NCBI GenBank assembly: GCA_016187945.1
Contig: JACPIT010000005.1
Location: forward strand, 124,001 to 188,000
Origin: Opitutia bacterium
GTDB lineage: Bacteria > Verrucomicrobiota > Verrucomicrobiia > Opitutales > Opitutaceae
DNA: 64,000 nt
Reading direction: 5' to 3'
The stretch's first letter is position 1. Each line of letters starts with the position of its first letter. Below are positions 50,190 through 57,057 of this stretch, in pieces. The notes under the pieces were generated by a model. That model was not told the origin of the DNA. It was given only the letters and a program-made list of their open reading frames with translations, and made no database searches. The translations under genes and the position numbers were made by a program.

Positions 50190-51352
50190 GCTTCGCTGCT
50201 TCTTGGTGGAGCGCGTTGACCCCAACGCGCTTTAGGCGAGCGAAGACCGAGCAGCGCGTTGAGGTCAACGCGCTCCACCTCGGCGCCGGTGCGCCGCGCG
50301 CGCTCCTCGCCTTCGCGCTCGGCCTCGCATTGCTCACCGTCACGAGCGCCGCATCGGCCACAAGCGATGCGCGCGCTGCCAGCGACCCCGACCTCTTCTG
50401 GGGCTCGTTCGCCGTCGAGCACGGCTCGTGGACGCTCGTGACGGAAAACGACAAATACTTCGCCGGCACCGATCGCCACTACACCAACGGCTTCAAGTTC
50501 ATCTGGCTCGGCGAAACGACGCTGCACCGCTCGCGCGAATTCCTGAAGCGCGTCGCCAACACCATCCCTACGCTCCGCGGCATCGAGGCCCAGCAACGCT
50601 ACAAGGTCGGCCTCGCGCTCGGTCAGGAAATTTTCACGCCGACCGACATCGCCACTCCCACGCTGCTCCCGAACGACCGCCCCTACGCCGGCTGGCTCTA
50701 CGCCTCGATGATGGCGCAGGCCCAGGAGCGCGACGGCTCGCTGTTGCGCGTCGTCGAAGTTTCCCTCGGCGTCGTCGGCCCGTCCGCTCTCGGCGAAGCC
50801 GCGCAAAACGGCTGGCACGACGTCATCCACGTCCCACACGCCGAAGGTTGGGCCAACCAACTCCACGACGAGCCCGGCCTCATGCTCTCGTGGGAACGTC
50901 GCTATCGTCTCTACACGATCACGGTCGGCCCCGATCACATCCTCGACGTCATCGGCCGCGCCCGCCTAACGCTCGGCAATGTCCACACGCATCTCGCGAC
51001 CGGCTTCATGGTGCGCGCCGGCTGGAATCTGCCGCACGATTTCGGCACCGACCTCATCCGCCCCGCTGGCGGCGGCATGGCCAACGCCGGCCGCGCGCGC
51101 ACGTTCGGCGCCTACACTTATCTCAGCGCCGAAGGCCGCGCCGTCGCCCGCAACATCTTCCTCGACGGCAACACGTGGCGCTCGAGTCATTCGGTGAGCA
51201 AGCTGCCGTTCATGGGCGATGTCTCCGCCGGCTTCGTGCTCGCCTGGCCGCGCTTCCAGCTCACTTACACGCAGGACTACCGGAGCAAGGAATTCCGCAC
51301 GCAGCAGCACCGCGACGTCTTCGGCTCGATCGCGCTGACGACGTATTACTGA
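50186..51352 (+). CDS. Lipid A deacylase LpxR-like / DUF2219 outer-membrane protein
   Basis: Up to 388 residues. The GTG at 50186 overlaps the RidA stop (GTGA), but codons 7-32 are a hairpin repeat (50206-50278); the hydrophobic signal core is only ALLAFALGLALLTVTSAASA. A TTG at 50329 is a possible internal start but leaves too little signal. The mature part has WTLVTENDKYFAGTDRHYTN, the N/D-x-D..HYTNG start of LpxR-type barrels, DRPYAGWLYASMMAQAQ and the final FGSIALTTYY. Barrel proteins of this kind remove the 3'-acyloxyacyl chain of lipid A, though the function in this group is unproved. Confidence 0.8.
   Translation: MSFAASWWSALTPTRFRRAKTEQRVEVNALHLGAGAPRALLAFALGLALLTVTSAASATSDARAASDPDLFWGSFAVEHGSWTLVTENDKYFAGTDRHYTNGFKFIWLGETTLHRSREFLKRVANTIPTLRGIEAQQRYKVGLALGQEIFTPTDIATPTLLPNDRPYAGWLYASMMAQAQERDGSLLRVVEVSLGVVGPSALGEAAQNGWHDVIHVPHAEGWANQLHDEPGLMLSWERRYRLYTITVGPDHILDVIGRARLTLGNVHTHLATGFMVRAGWNLPHDFGTDLIRPAGGGMANAGRARTFGAYTYLSAEGRAVARNIFLDGNTWRSSHSVSKLPFMGDVSAGFVLAWPRFQLTYTQDYRSKEFRTQQHRDVFGSIALTTYY
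50206..50278. repeat. Hairpin repeat inside the 5' part of the LpxR-like gene
   Basis: Left GTGGAGCGCGTTGACCCCAA then CGCGC; right, inverted, GCGCGTTGAGGTCAACGCGC then TCCAC. It is a BIME-type pair of about 73 bp located between the overlapping GTG and the signal-peptide core, in phase, without a stop codon. Confidence 0.8.
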
Positions 51353-51372
51353 GCGCCGAGTCGCGCCCGTCG

Positions 51373-51514
51373 GAGCAGAATTCGTCGGAATTTCGCCGTC
51401 CCTCCGCCGTAGCGGAATTCGTCAGAATTTCGCCCGCCCACCCGCGAGGCCCGCCCGCCCACGCGTTCGCTCGCCCGCGTAGCCGATTCGGGAAAGCCTC
51501 ACGGCTTCCGCTAC
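51373..51514. repeat. Three hairpins of the GTAGCGGAA family
   Basis: GAGCAGAATTCGTCGGAATT at 51373, GTAGCGGAATTCGTCAGAAT at 51409 and, inverted at 51479-51514, a pair GTAGCCGATTCGGG with CACGGCTTCCGCTAC. The stems vary together (AATTC/GAATT, AAGCC/GGCTT), as in 33247-33308. No gene is seen in 51353-51598. Confidence 0.7.
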
Positions 51515-51598
51515 GTCGCCCGCCTCCTCGCCCATCGGCCCACGTCACCGGACGCATTTTGATTCGTCGCGCCCTGGTTTCCCGGCTTTCGTCCGGCC

Positions 51599-52510
51599 GT
51601 GGCGAATCTCCCCTATCGCATCGGCGTCGACGGCGGCGGCACGAAAACCGAACTGATCCTCGTCGACGGCGCCGGCCAGATCCTCGCGCGCCACGTCGGC
51701 CCCGGCTGCAATCCCAGCCACCTCGGCGCCGACGGCGCGCGCACCGTCCTCCTCAGCGCGCTCGAAGCGCTCCTCTCCCAATCCGCAGTCCGCAATCCGA
51801 AATCCGAAATTTCCGCCACCCGCCTCTACGTCGCCGGCAGCGCCGCCACCTGGCGCGAGATCGCCGCGCTCCTCCATGGCTACGGCGTCGTCGCGACCGG
51901 CCCCGACTCTCTCCCCGTCCTCGAACTCGCGACCGCCGGCGGCCCCGGTCTCGTGTTGCACGCCGGCACCGGCTCGTTCGTCGCTGCGCGCGCGCCCGAC
52001 GGCTCCGTGCATTACGCCGGCGGACTCGGCTGGCGCTTCGGCGACCCCGGCAGCGGCCACGATCTCGGTCGCCGTGCCATCGCCGCCGCGCTCCTCGAAC
52101 TCCAGGGCTGGGCGCCCGCCACCGGTCTCGGCGAAGCGCTCCGCGCCCACACTGCGCTCGCCGACGCCGCCTCGATCACGCGCCTGTTCTACACCGACCC
52201 CGAAGCCAACGCCCGCATCGCCGCCTTCGCACCGCGCGCGATCGAACTCGCGCAACAAGGCTGCCGCCCCGCGCAAGTCGCCCTCGCCGGCTCGATCGGC
52301 GAACTCGTCGCGCAAGGCCGACTCGTCACCGAAAAACTTTTCCCCGGCGCGCGCGACATCACCTGCGGCATCAGCGGCGCCGTGCTCAACAATCCCGCCG
52401 CGAAATACGCGCTCCAAGCCTTCGCCGAGTCGAACGGCTGGCCCGTGAAACTCCATTTCATCACCGAACCGCCGAGCGAGGGCGTCCGCCGCCTTCTGCT
52501 CCGCGACTGA
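51599..52510 (+). CDS. BadF/BadG-type ATPase, N-acetylglucosamine kinase-like
   Basis: 303 residues from GTG 51599. Actin-like ATPase motifs: GVDGGGTKTELILVDGAGQI (phosphate 1), GLVLHAGTGSFVAARAPDG (phosphate 2), GGLGWRFGDPGSGHDLGRRA, and VALAGSIGELVAQG (adenosine). The layout fits BadF/BadG/NagK sugar kinases, which phosphorylate N-acetylglucosamine or glucosamine in the cytoplasm. Residues near 61-72 (SQSAVRNPKSEIS) are encoded by a heptamer array (51780-51810) and look like an insertion into a surface loop. The gene is followed 18 bases later by an ECF sigma factor. Confidence 0.85.
   Translation: MANLPYRIGVDGGGTKTELILVDGAGQILARHVGPGCNPSHLGADGARTVLLSALEALLSQSAVRNPKSEISATRLYVAGSAATWREIAALLHGYGVVATGPDSLPVLELATAGGPGLVLHAGTGSFVAARAPDGSVHYAGGLGWRFGDPGSGHDLGRRAIAAALLELQGWAPATGLGEALRAHTALADAASITRLFYTDPEANARIAAFAPRAIELAQQGCRPAQVALAGSIGELVAQGRLVTEKLFPGARDITCGISGAVLNNPAAKYALQAFAESNGWPVKLHFITEPPSEGVRRLLLRD
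51780..51810. repeat. Heptanucleotide array within a coding region
   Basis: AATCCGC, AGTCCGC, AATCCGA, AATCCGA, then AAT: four 7-base units. Four units of 7 bases add 28 nt, which is not a multiple of three, so the frame is kept only because a neighbouring base compensates. The array codes for VRNPKSEI in the sugar-kinase loop. Confidence 0.65.
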
Positions 52511-52528
52511 GCGCTCCCGCGCCCGCGC

Positions 52529-53293
52529 ATGCCCTTGTCCGCTTCACGCTCCGATCCCGCGCCGTCTCCCGCCAACGGCGGAGGCGAGGCGGTCTTCGGC
52601 TCGACGCAGTGGAGCATCGTCCTCGAATCGCGCCGCGACTCCGCGAGCCGGCGCGAGGCGCTCGAGAGACTCTGCCGCACCTACTGGCTGCCGATCTACG
52701 GCTACCTCCGCCGCCGCGGCTACGCCTCGCACGACGCCGAAGATCTCACGCAAGGCTTCTTCGCCTACGTGATCGAGGGCGATTTTCTCGACCGACCCGA
52801 CCCCGAGAAGGGCCGTTTCCGCGGCTACTTGATCGGCGCGCTGAAACACTTCCTCGCCCGCCACCACGAACGCGAGAACACCCAGAAACGCGGCGGCCGC
52901 GCGCATGTGCTCGACTGGACCGCGCTCGACGCCGAGCGCGAGTTCGCGGTCATCGACCAGCCGTCGCTCGACCCCGGCGCCACCTACGAGCGCGGCTGGG
53001 CGCTGGCGGTGTTCGCGCAAGCGCTCCGCCGCCTCGACGCCGAGCAAGCCGCCGCCGGCCACGCCGCCGAGTTTGCCCTGCTGCGGCCGTTCCTCAGCTC
53101 GAGCCCGTCGCAAAACGAATACGCCGCCGTCGCCGAAAAACTCGGCCTCGCCCGCGCCACGGTCGCCGTGCGCATCTTCCGCCTGAACCGCCGCTACGCC
53201 GAACTCGTCCGCCTCGAGATCGCCGCCAGCGTGCGCGACCCCGCCGAGATCGAACACGAGATGCGCCACCTCCTCGCCATTCTCCGCGGGTGA
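52529..53293 (+). CDS. ECF sigma factor, kinase-associated type
   Basis: 254 residues. N-terminal tail, then region 2 (EALERLCRTYWLPIYGYLRR, SHDAEDLTQGFFAYVIEGDF, KGRFRGYLIGALKHFLARHH) and region 4 (YAAVAEKLGLARATVAVRIF, RLNRRYAELVRLEI). A long linker with conserved acidic and aromatic residues (DWTALDAEREFAVIDQPSL) is typical of this group. A Ser/Thr kinase gene follows on the same strand. It is the second such pair in the window and probably defines a separate regulon. Confidence 0.88.
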   Translation: MPLSASRSDPAPSPANGGGEAVFGSTQWSIVLESRRDSASRREALERLCRTYWLPIYGYLRRRGYASHDAEDLTQGFFAYVIEGDFLDRPDPEKGRFRGYLIGALKHFLARHHERENTQKRGGRAHVLDWTALDAEREFAVIDQPSLDPGATYERGWALAVFAQALRRLDAEQAAAGHAAEFALLRPFLSSSPSQNEYAAVAEKLGLARATVAVRIFRLNRRYAELVRLEIAASVRDPAEIEHEMRHLLAILRG

Positions 53294-53328
53294 AACGAAA
53301 ACTTCCCCATGGAAGCGACCCTGCGTCA

Positions 53329-53394
53329 GGCAGAGCGACGAGTCCCTTCGCCGCGAAAACCCGCCGACGGTAGGGCGAGTCGTCCCGACGAGCC
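53329..53394. repeat. Hairpin repeat (GAGTCCCTTCGCCGC family, GTAG head)
   Basis: GGCAGAGCGACGAGTCCCTT then CGCCGC at 53329-53354 matches 10527-10553. The other arm GTAGGGCGAGTCGTCCCGAC then GAGCC at 53370-53394 has a GTAG head. It lies in the 205-base gap between the second ECF gene and its kinase. Confidence 0.6.
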
Positions 53395-53498
53395 GGAGCA
53401 GCGCGAAGCGGCTTCGCGCCCGATCCGCGGCCGGCCGCACTCGCCGAACTCCATCCCGTGAAATTCCCGCCGAGAAAAACGGCAATCCGCCTCCGAAG

Positions 53499-56081
53499 AT
53501 GAATTCGCCCGCCGCTTCGCAGCTTTGCCCGCATTGCCGCCGCTCGACCGCCACGCCGTTCGGCACCAGCGGCGTGTGTCTGCTCTGCGCGGGCCGGCGC
53601 GCGCTCACGCTCGACCTCGAAGCCACCGACCCGTTCGCCTCCGCCGCGCCCGACGCCGGGCTGACGTCGCGTTCGCCCTTCGGTGGTGAGTTGCCGGAGC
53701 GCATCGGCCCCTACGCCATCATCGACGAAATCGGCCGCGGCGGCATGGCGCGGGTCTTCGTCGCGCGCCAGCCGCGACTCGACCGACTCGTCGCGCTGAA
53801 AGTTCTCTCCGGCCCCGCCGCCAGCTCGGACCTCGCCGCGCGCTTCCTGCGCGAAGCTCACACCGTCGCGCGCCTGCGGCATCCCAACATCATCGCGCTG
53901 CACGACTCCGGCCGCGCCGACGGCGCGATCTACTTCGCGATGGATTACGTCGAAGGCGGCGACCTCGCCGCCCGCCTGCGCACGCGACCGTTCGCTCCCA
54001 TCGCCGCCGCCGAGCTGATCCGCAAAGTCGCATTCGCCCTCGCCTACGCGCACCGCCAGGGCGTGCTCCACCGCGACCTCAAGCCGTCGAACATCCTCCT
54101 CGACCGCGACGAGCCGATGCTCGCCGACTTCGGACTCGCCGCCGAACTCGAAGCCGGCGGCGATCTCACGCGCATCTCGAGCGTGCTCGGCACGCCGCAT
54201 TACCTCGCGCCCGAGACCATCGCCGGCGGCAGCGCCGCCGCGAGCGTCGCCAGCGACCTGTATTCGCTCGGCGTCGTGCTCTACGAAATGCTCGCGGGAC
54301 GCCCGCCGTTCGCGGGCGCGACCGTCGCCGACCTCGTCGCCCGCCGCGCCGCGGAAGAGCCGCCGCCGCTGCGGCAATCCGCACCCGCCGTTCCGCGCGA
54401 CCTCGAAACCGTTTGCCTCAAGTGCCTCGCGCGCGACCCAGCGCGGCGCTACGCCCATGCCGACGCGCTGGCGGAAGACCTCCACCGCTTCCTCGCCGGC
54501 GAGCCGATCCTCGCCCGCCAGCCCGGCTTCCGCGAACAAGCCGCGCGCTTCGTGCGCCGGCATCGTCTGCTCGTGACCGTTTCCGGCGCGACGGGCCTCG
54601 CACTCGCCGCGGGCGTCGTGGCGAGCACCGTCCTCGCCATCCGCGCCACCCGCGCCGAAAAACGCGCCTCGACCGAAGCCGCCAACGCCCGTGCGCTGCT
54701 CGAGTTTTTTCAAACAGACATCCTCCTCCAGTCGAAGCCCGACGCGCAGGCCGACCGCGACCTCAAGCTCCGCACCGCGCTCGACACCGCCGCCGCGCGG
54801 ATCGGCGGGCGCTTCGCGAATCAGCCGGAGATCGAGTCGACTCTGCGCGCCACGCTCGGCGAGGCGCTGCACTCGCTCGGCGAATACGCGCACGCCGCCG
54901 ATCAGTATGCCGCCGCCATCCGCCTGCGTCGCCAGCAAGCGCCGGACGACGCCGTGACGTGGCGCTTGATCGATCGGCAAAGCTACGCGCTGACGCAGCT
55001 CAGCCGCCACACGGAAGCCGAACGGCTCCTCGCGCCGGCGCTCGCCGCGCAGCGGCGCACGCTGGGCCCCGATCATGCCGACACGATCGACTCCGAGCAG
55101 ACGCTGGCCTCGATTTGGGACGGGCAGGATCGCCTCGCCGACGCGTTGAAACTCCGCCGCGATCTGCTCGCCCGCCGCGCCCGCCTCAACGGACCGGACG
55201 CCCCCGTGACGCTGGAAGCGCAGAACCGACTCGCCACGACGCTGCTCAACCTCGGCCAATTCGCCGAGGCGCGCGAAATCCTCCAGCGCACGCTCGTCGC
55301 GCGCCGCCGCGTGCTCGGCGCCGAGGCCGCGCCGACGCTCGAGTCGCTCAACGATCTCGCCGGCGCGAACTGGGCGATGGGCAATCTCGGCGAGGCCGAG
55401 GCGCGTTTCCGCGAAGTCGTGCCGCTGACGCGTCGCGTGCTCGGCCCGACGCATCCCGACACGCTCCGCTCGCTCGGCAATCTCGGCCACGTCCTCGCCG
55501 CGCAGGGCCGGCTCGACGAAGCCGCCGGCACGTTCGAGGAGGCGCACACGCAGATGCGCGCGACGCTCGGCGAGGGCCACCAGGAAGTCCTGCGCATGGC
55601 CGGCGCGCTGGCCTCCGTCTATTTTCGCGAAGGTTACTTCGAAAAAGCCGAGGCGCTTTGCGTCGAGATTATCGCCGACTCGTCGCGCACGCTCGGCGCG
55701 CAGCACCCTGAAGTCCTCGCGGCGCGCACGCAGCTCGGCGGCATCCTAGTCGCCGAGGGAAAATTCTCCGACGCCGAACGCGAACTCCGCGTCACGCTCA
55801 CGGCGCACCAGACGATCGACGAGCGCCGGCCCGTGCAATTCGTCGCGCAATCTCACCTCGGCGCGGCGCTGACCGGCCTCGGTCGACTCGCCGAAGCGGA
55901 GGAAAACCTGCTCGCGGCGCAACGCGGCTTCGCCAGTTGCGCCGACCAACTCACGCCGCGGCAAGTCTGGGTCTTCCACGAAACGCACGTCCGCCTCGCA
56001 AAACTCTACCGCGCGCTCGGAAAACCGGGCGAAGCCGCCGCGTGGGAGCAACGGCTCGCGGAGTTGAAGGCGAAGCGGTAG
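53499..56081 (+). CDS. Ser/Thr protein kinase with zinc ribbon, transmembrane helix and TPR repeats
   Basis: 860 residues. An N-terminal CPHCRRSTATPFG..CLLC zinc-ribbon-like segment precedes the kinase domain (about 70-340): IGRGGMARVFVARQ (Gly loop), VALKVLS (Lys), HRDLKPSNILLD, ADFGLAAELEAGG (full DFG) and GTPHYLAPE. A transmembrane helix follows (LLVTVSGATGLALAAGVVAS, about 363-382). The outer part is TPR: AEREL/AEARFREV-type units about every 42 residues, up to position 850. It is a PASTA-less, PknB-like kinase with a TPR sensor. The upstream ECF sigma factor is its probable target or partner. Confidence 0.92.
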   Translation: MNSPAASQLCPHCRRSTATPFGTSGVCLLCAGRRALTLDLEATDPFASAAPDAGLTSRSPFGGELPERIGPYAIIDEIGRGGMARVFVARQPRLDRLVALKVLSGPAASSDLAARFLREAHTVARLRHPNIIALHDSGRADGAIYFAMDYVEGGDLAARLRTRPFAPIAAAELIRKVAFALAYAHRQGVLHRDLKPSNILLDRDEPMLADFGLAAELEAGGDLTRISSVLGTPHYLAPETIAGGSAAASVASDLYSLGVVLYEMLAGRPPFAGATVADLVARRAAEEPPPLRQSAPAVPRDLETVCLKCLARDPARRYAHADALAEDLHRFLAGEPILARQPGFREQAARFVRRHRLLVTVSGATGLALAAGVVASTVLAIRATRAEKRASTEAANARALLEFFQTDILLQSKPDAQADRDLKLRTALDTAAARIGGRFANQPEIESTLRATLGEALHSLGEYAHAADQYAAAIRLRRQQAPDDAVTWRLIDRQSYALTQLSRHTEAERLLAPALAAQRRTLGPDHADTIDSEQTLASIWDGQDRLADALKLRRDLLARRARLNGPDAPVTLEAQNRLATTLLNLGQFAEAREILQRTLVARRRVLGAEAAPTLESLNDLAGANWAMGNLGEAEARFREVVPLTRRVLGPTHPDTLRSLGNLGHVLAAQGRLDEAAGTFEEAHTQMRATLGEGHQEVLRMAGALASVYFREGYFEKAEALCVEIIADSSRTLGAQHPEVLAARTQLGGILVAEGKFSDAERELRVTLTAHQTIDERRPVQFVAQSHLGAALTGLGRLAEAEENLLAAQRGFASCADQLTPRQVWVFHETHVRLAKLYRALGKPGEAAAWEQRLAELKAKR

Positions 56082-56158
56082 TCCGCGGCGCGCGTCCCAG
56101 TGGCGACTCCGACAGCTATCGAGGCTCGCGCAATAGCCTGCCGCTCCCGAAGCGGAAG

Positions 56159-56230
56159 GTAGGGCGGAGCGGCCCGCTCCGCCGCGAAAGCGATGCCACG
56201 TTCCCGGCGCACCGGGCCGGTGCGCCCTAC
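56159..56230. repeat. GTAG-headed REP-like pair, 72 bp
   Basis: GTAGGGCGGAGCGGCCCGCT then CCGCC on the left; inverted GGCGCACCGGGCCGGTGCGC then CCTAC on the right. Bounded by GTAG and CTAC. Same 72-base layout as 46476-46547 and 56938-57009. Confidence 0.8.
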
Positions 56231-56282
56231 CTACGAGGCGAAGCTGCGGGAACGAAAACTAGGTGTGAAATATCCGGATTAG

Positions 56283-56400
56283 GAGCCTGTCGGACTTTGA
56301 AGACGAAGGCCTGCTGGCGCCCGCTTTTCGCGCTGAAAAATTTCGGTGAAGTCAAATATCGATCTATACGCGCCTTCATTCGCGTAAGTCCGACAGGCTC
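56283..56400. mobile_element. MITE C, 118 bp, with 15-bp perfect inverted ends and TTAG target duplication
   Basis: The ends GAGCCTGTCGGACTT (56283-56297) and AAGTCCGACAGGCTC (56386-56400) are exact inverted repeats. TTAG flanks both sides (56279-56282 and 56401-56404). A YTAR-type 4-base duplication is characteristic of one subgroup of IS5-family elements. It inserted into the GTGAAATATCCGGATTAG motif (56263-56282). No coding capacity. The other parts of 56082-56473 hold two hairpin repeats. Confidence 0.8.
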
Positions 56401-56427
56401 TTAGCCGGCGGCTAACGACGACGTTCA

Positions 56428-56452
56428 CCAGCCGTCTGACGACGGCTGCTAC
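56428..56452 (-). repeat. REP-like hairpin
   Basis: On the minus strand GTAGCAGCCGTCGTCAGACG then GCTGG: GTAG head plus a 9-base stem around TCA. A palindrome TTAGCCGGCGGCTAA lies at 56401-56415. Confidence 0.55.
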
Positions 56453-56473
56453 GACGCGCGGCGCGATGCGACG

Positions 56474-57049
56474 CTACGGCTCCACCACGTAGACGAACTT
56501 GTCGCTCATCTTGCGCAGCGTGCCGGTGGTGAGGTCGCCGTCGTCGAAGGCGCGGTCGATCGCGCGCAGGTCGGCATCGGTTGCGGTGAATTGGTAGACC
56601 GAGATCGAGGCGGTGAAGCCGTTCTGGTCGTAGTCCCAATCCCACACGCCGCCGATGGGCGTCGTCGTGCCGAACAATTTGTCGGGCACGTAGCCGCGCA
56701 GCTCCGGATGCAGGGCGCCGATGCCGTTCGGCGGAAACGCGCCGTGCTCGAGCGCGTAGCGCTGCGCGCCATCGCGGATTTGGCGAACGTCGTTGAAATA
56801 CCGCCGGCCGAGCGCAGCGCGTTTCGTGCGCTGGAACGCCGGGAGCGCGAGCGCCGCGAGCAGGCCGATCAGCACGACGACGATCATGATTTCGACAAGG
56901 GTGAAGGCGCGCCAAAGTTCGGGCCGCGGGTTTGGGGGTAGGGCGGACCGGCCCGGTCCGCCGCGATACTCGCAAGTCCGCGGCGGCGGAGCGGGCCGCT
57001 CCGCCCTACCTTTCGCTTTGAACGCTTCAATGTGTAGCGCGCGCTGCAA
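56474..57049 (-). CDS. Type II secretion/type IV pilin-like pseudopilin (start uncertain)
   Basis: The signature is WRAFTLVEIMIVVVLIGLLA followed by ALALPAF: the prepilin-cleavage site and hydrophobic helix of a GspG-like pseudopilin, with Ala instead of Gly at -1. The mature part is about 145 residues (YFNDVRQIRDGAQRYALEHG, GGVWDWDYDQNGFTASISVY). No ATG lies in frame ahead of it; the nearest initiation codon is TTG 57049, 9 bases after the stop of the large upstream gene. The hairpin repeat at 56938-57009 lies in between and is translated in frame (GRAERPAPP, GGPGRSALPP). Either the leader absorbed the repeat or the start was lost. Confidence 0.7.
   Translation of the reverse strand: MQRALHIEAFKAKGRAERPAPPPRTCEYRGGPGRSALPPNPRPELWRAFTLVEIMIVVVLIGLLAALALPAFQRTKRAALGRRYFNDVRQIRDGAQRYALEHGAFPPNGIGALHPELRGYVPDKLFGTTTPIGGVWDWDYDQNGFTASISVYQFTATDADLRAIDRAFDDGDLTTGTLRKMSDKFVYVVEP
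56938..57009. repeat. GTAG-headed REP-like pair inside the pseudopilin 5' region, 72 bp
   Basis: GTAGGGCGGACCGGCCCGGT then CCGCC at the left, inverted GGCGGAGCGGGCCGCTCCGC then CCTAC at the right. Differs from 56159-56230 and 46476-46547 in the stem bases (GGACC/GGTCC against GGAGC/GCTCC, GCACC/GGTGC) while pairing is kept. Confidence 0.8.
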
Positions 57050-57057
57050 TCGGTTCG

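Noticed and set aside
5470-57009. Hairpin pairs interpreted as a CRISPR array
   Set aside because: Copies are dispersed singly over the window, not as regularly spaced direct repeats with spacers; no cas genes.
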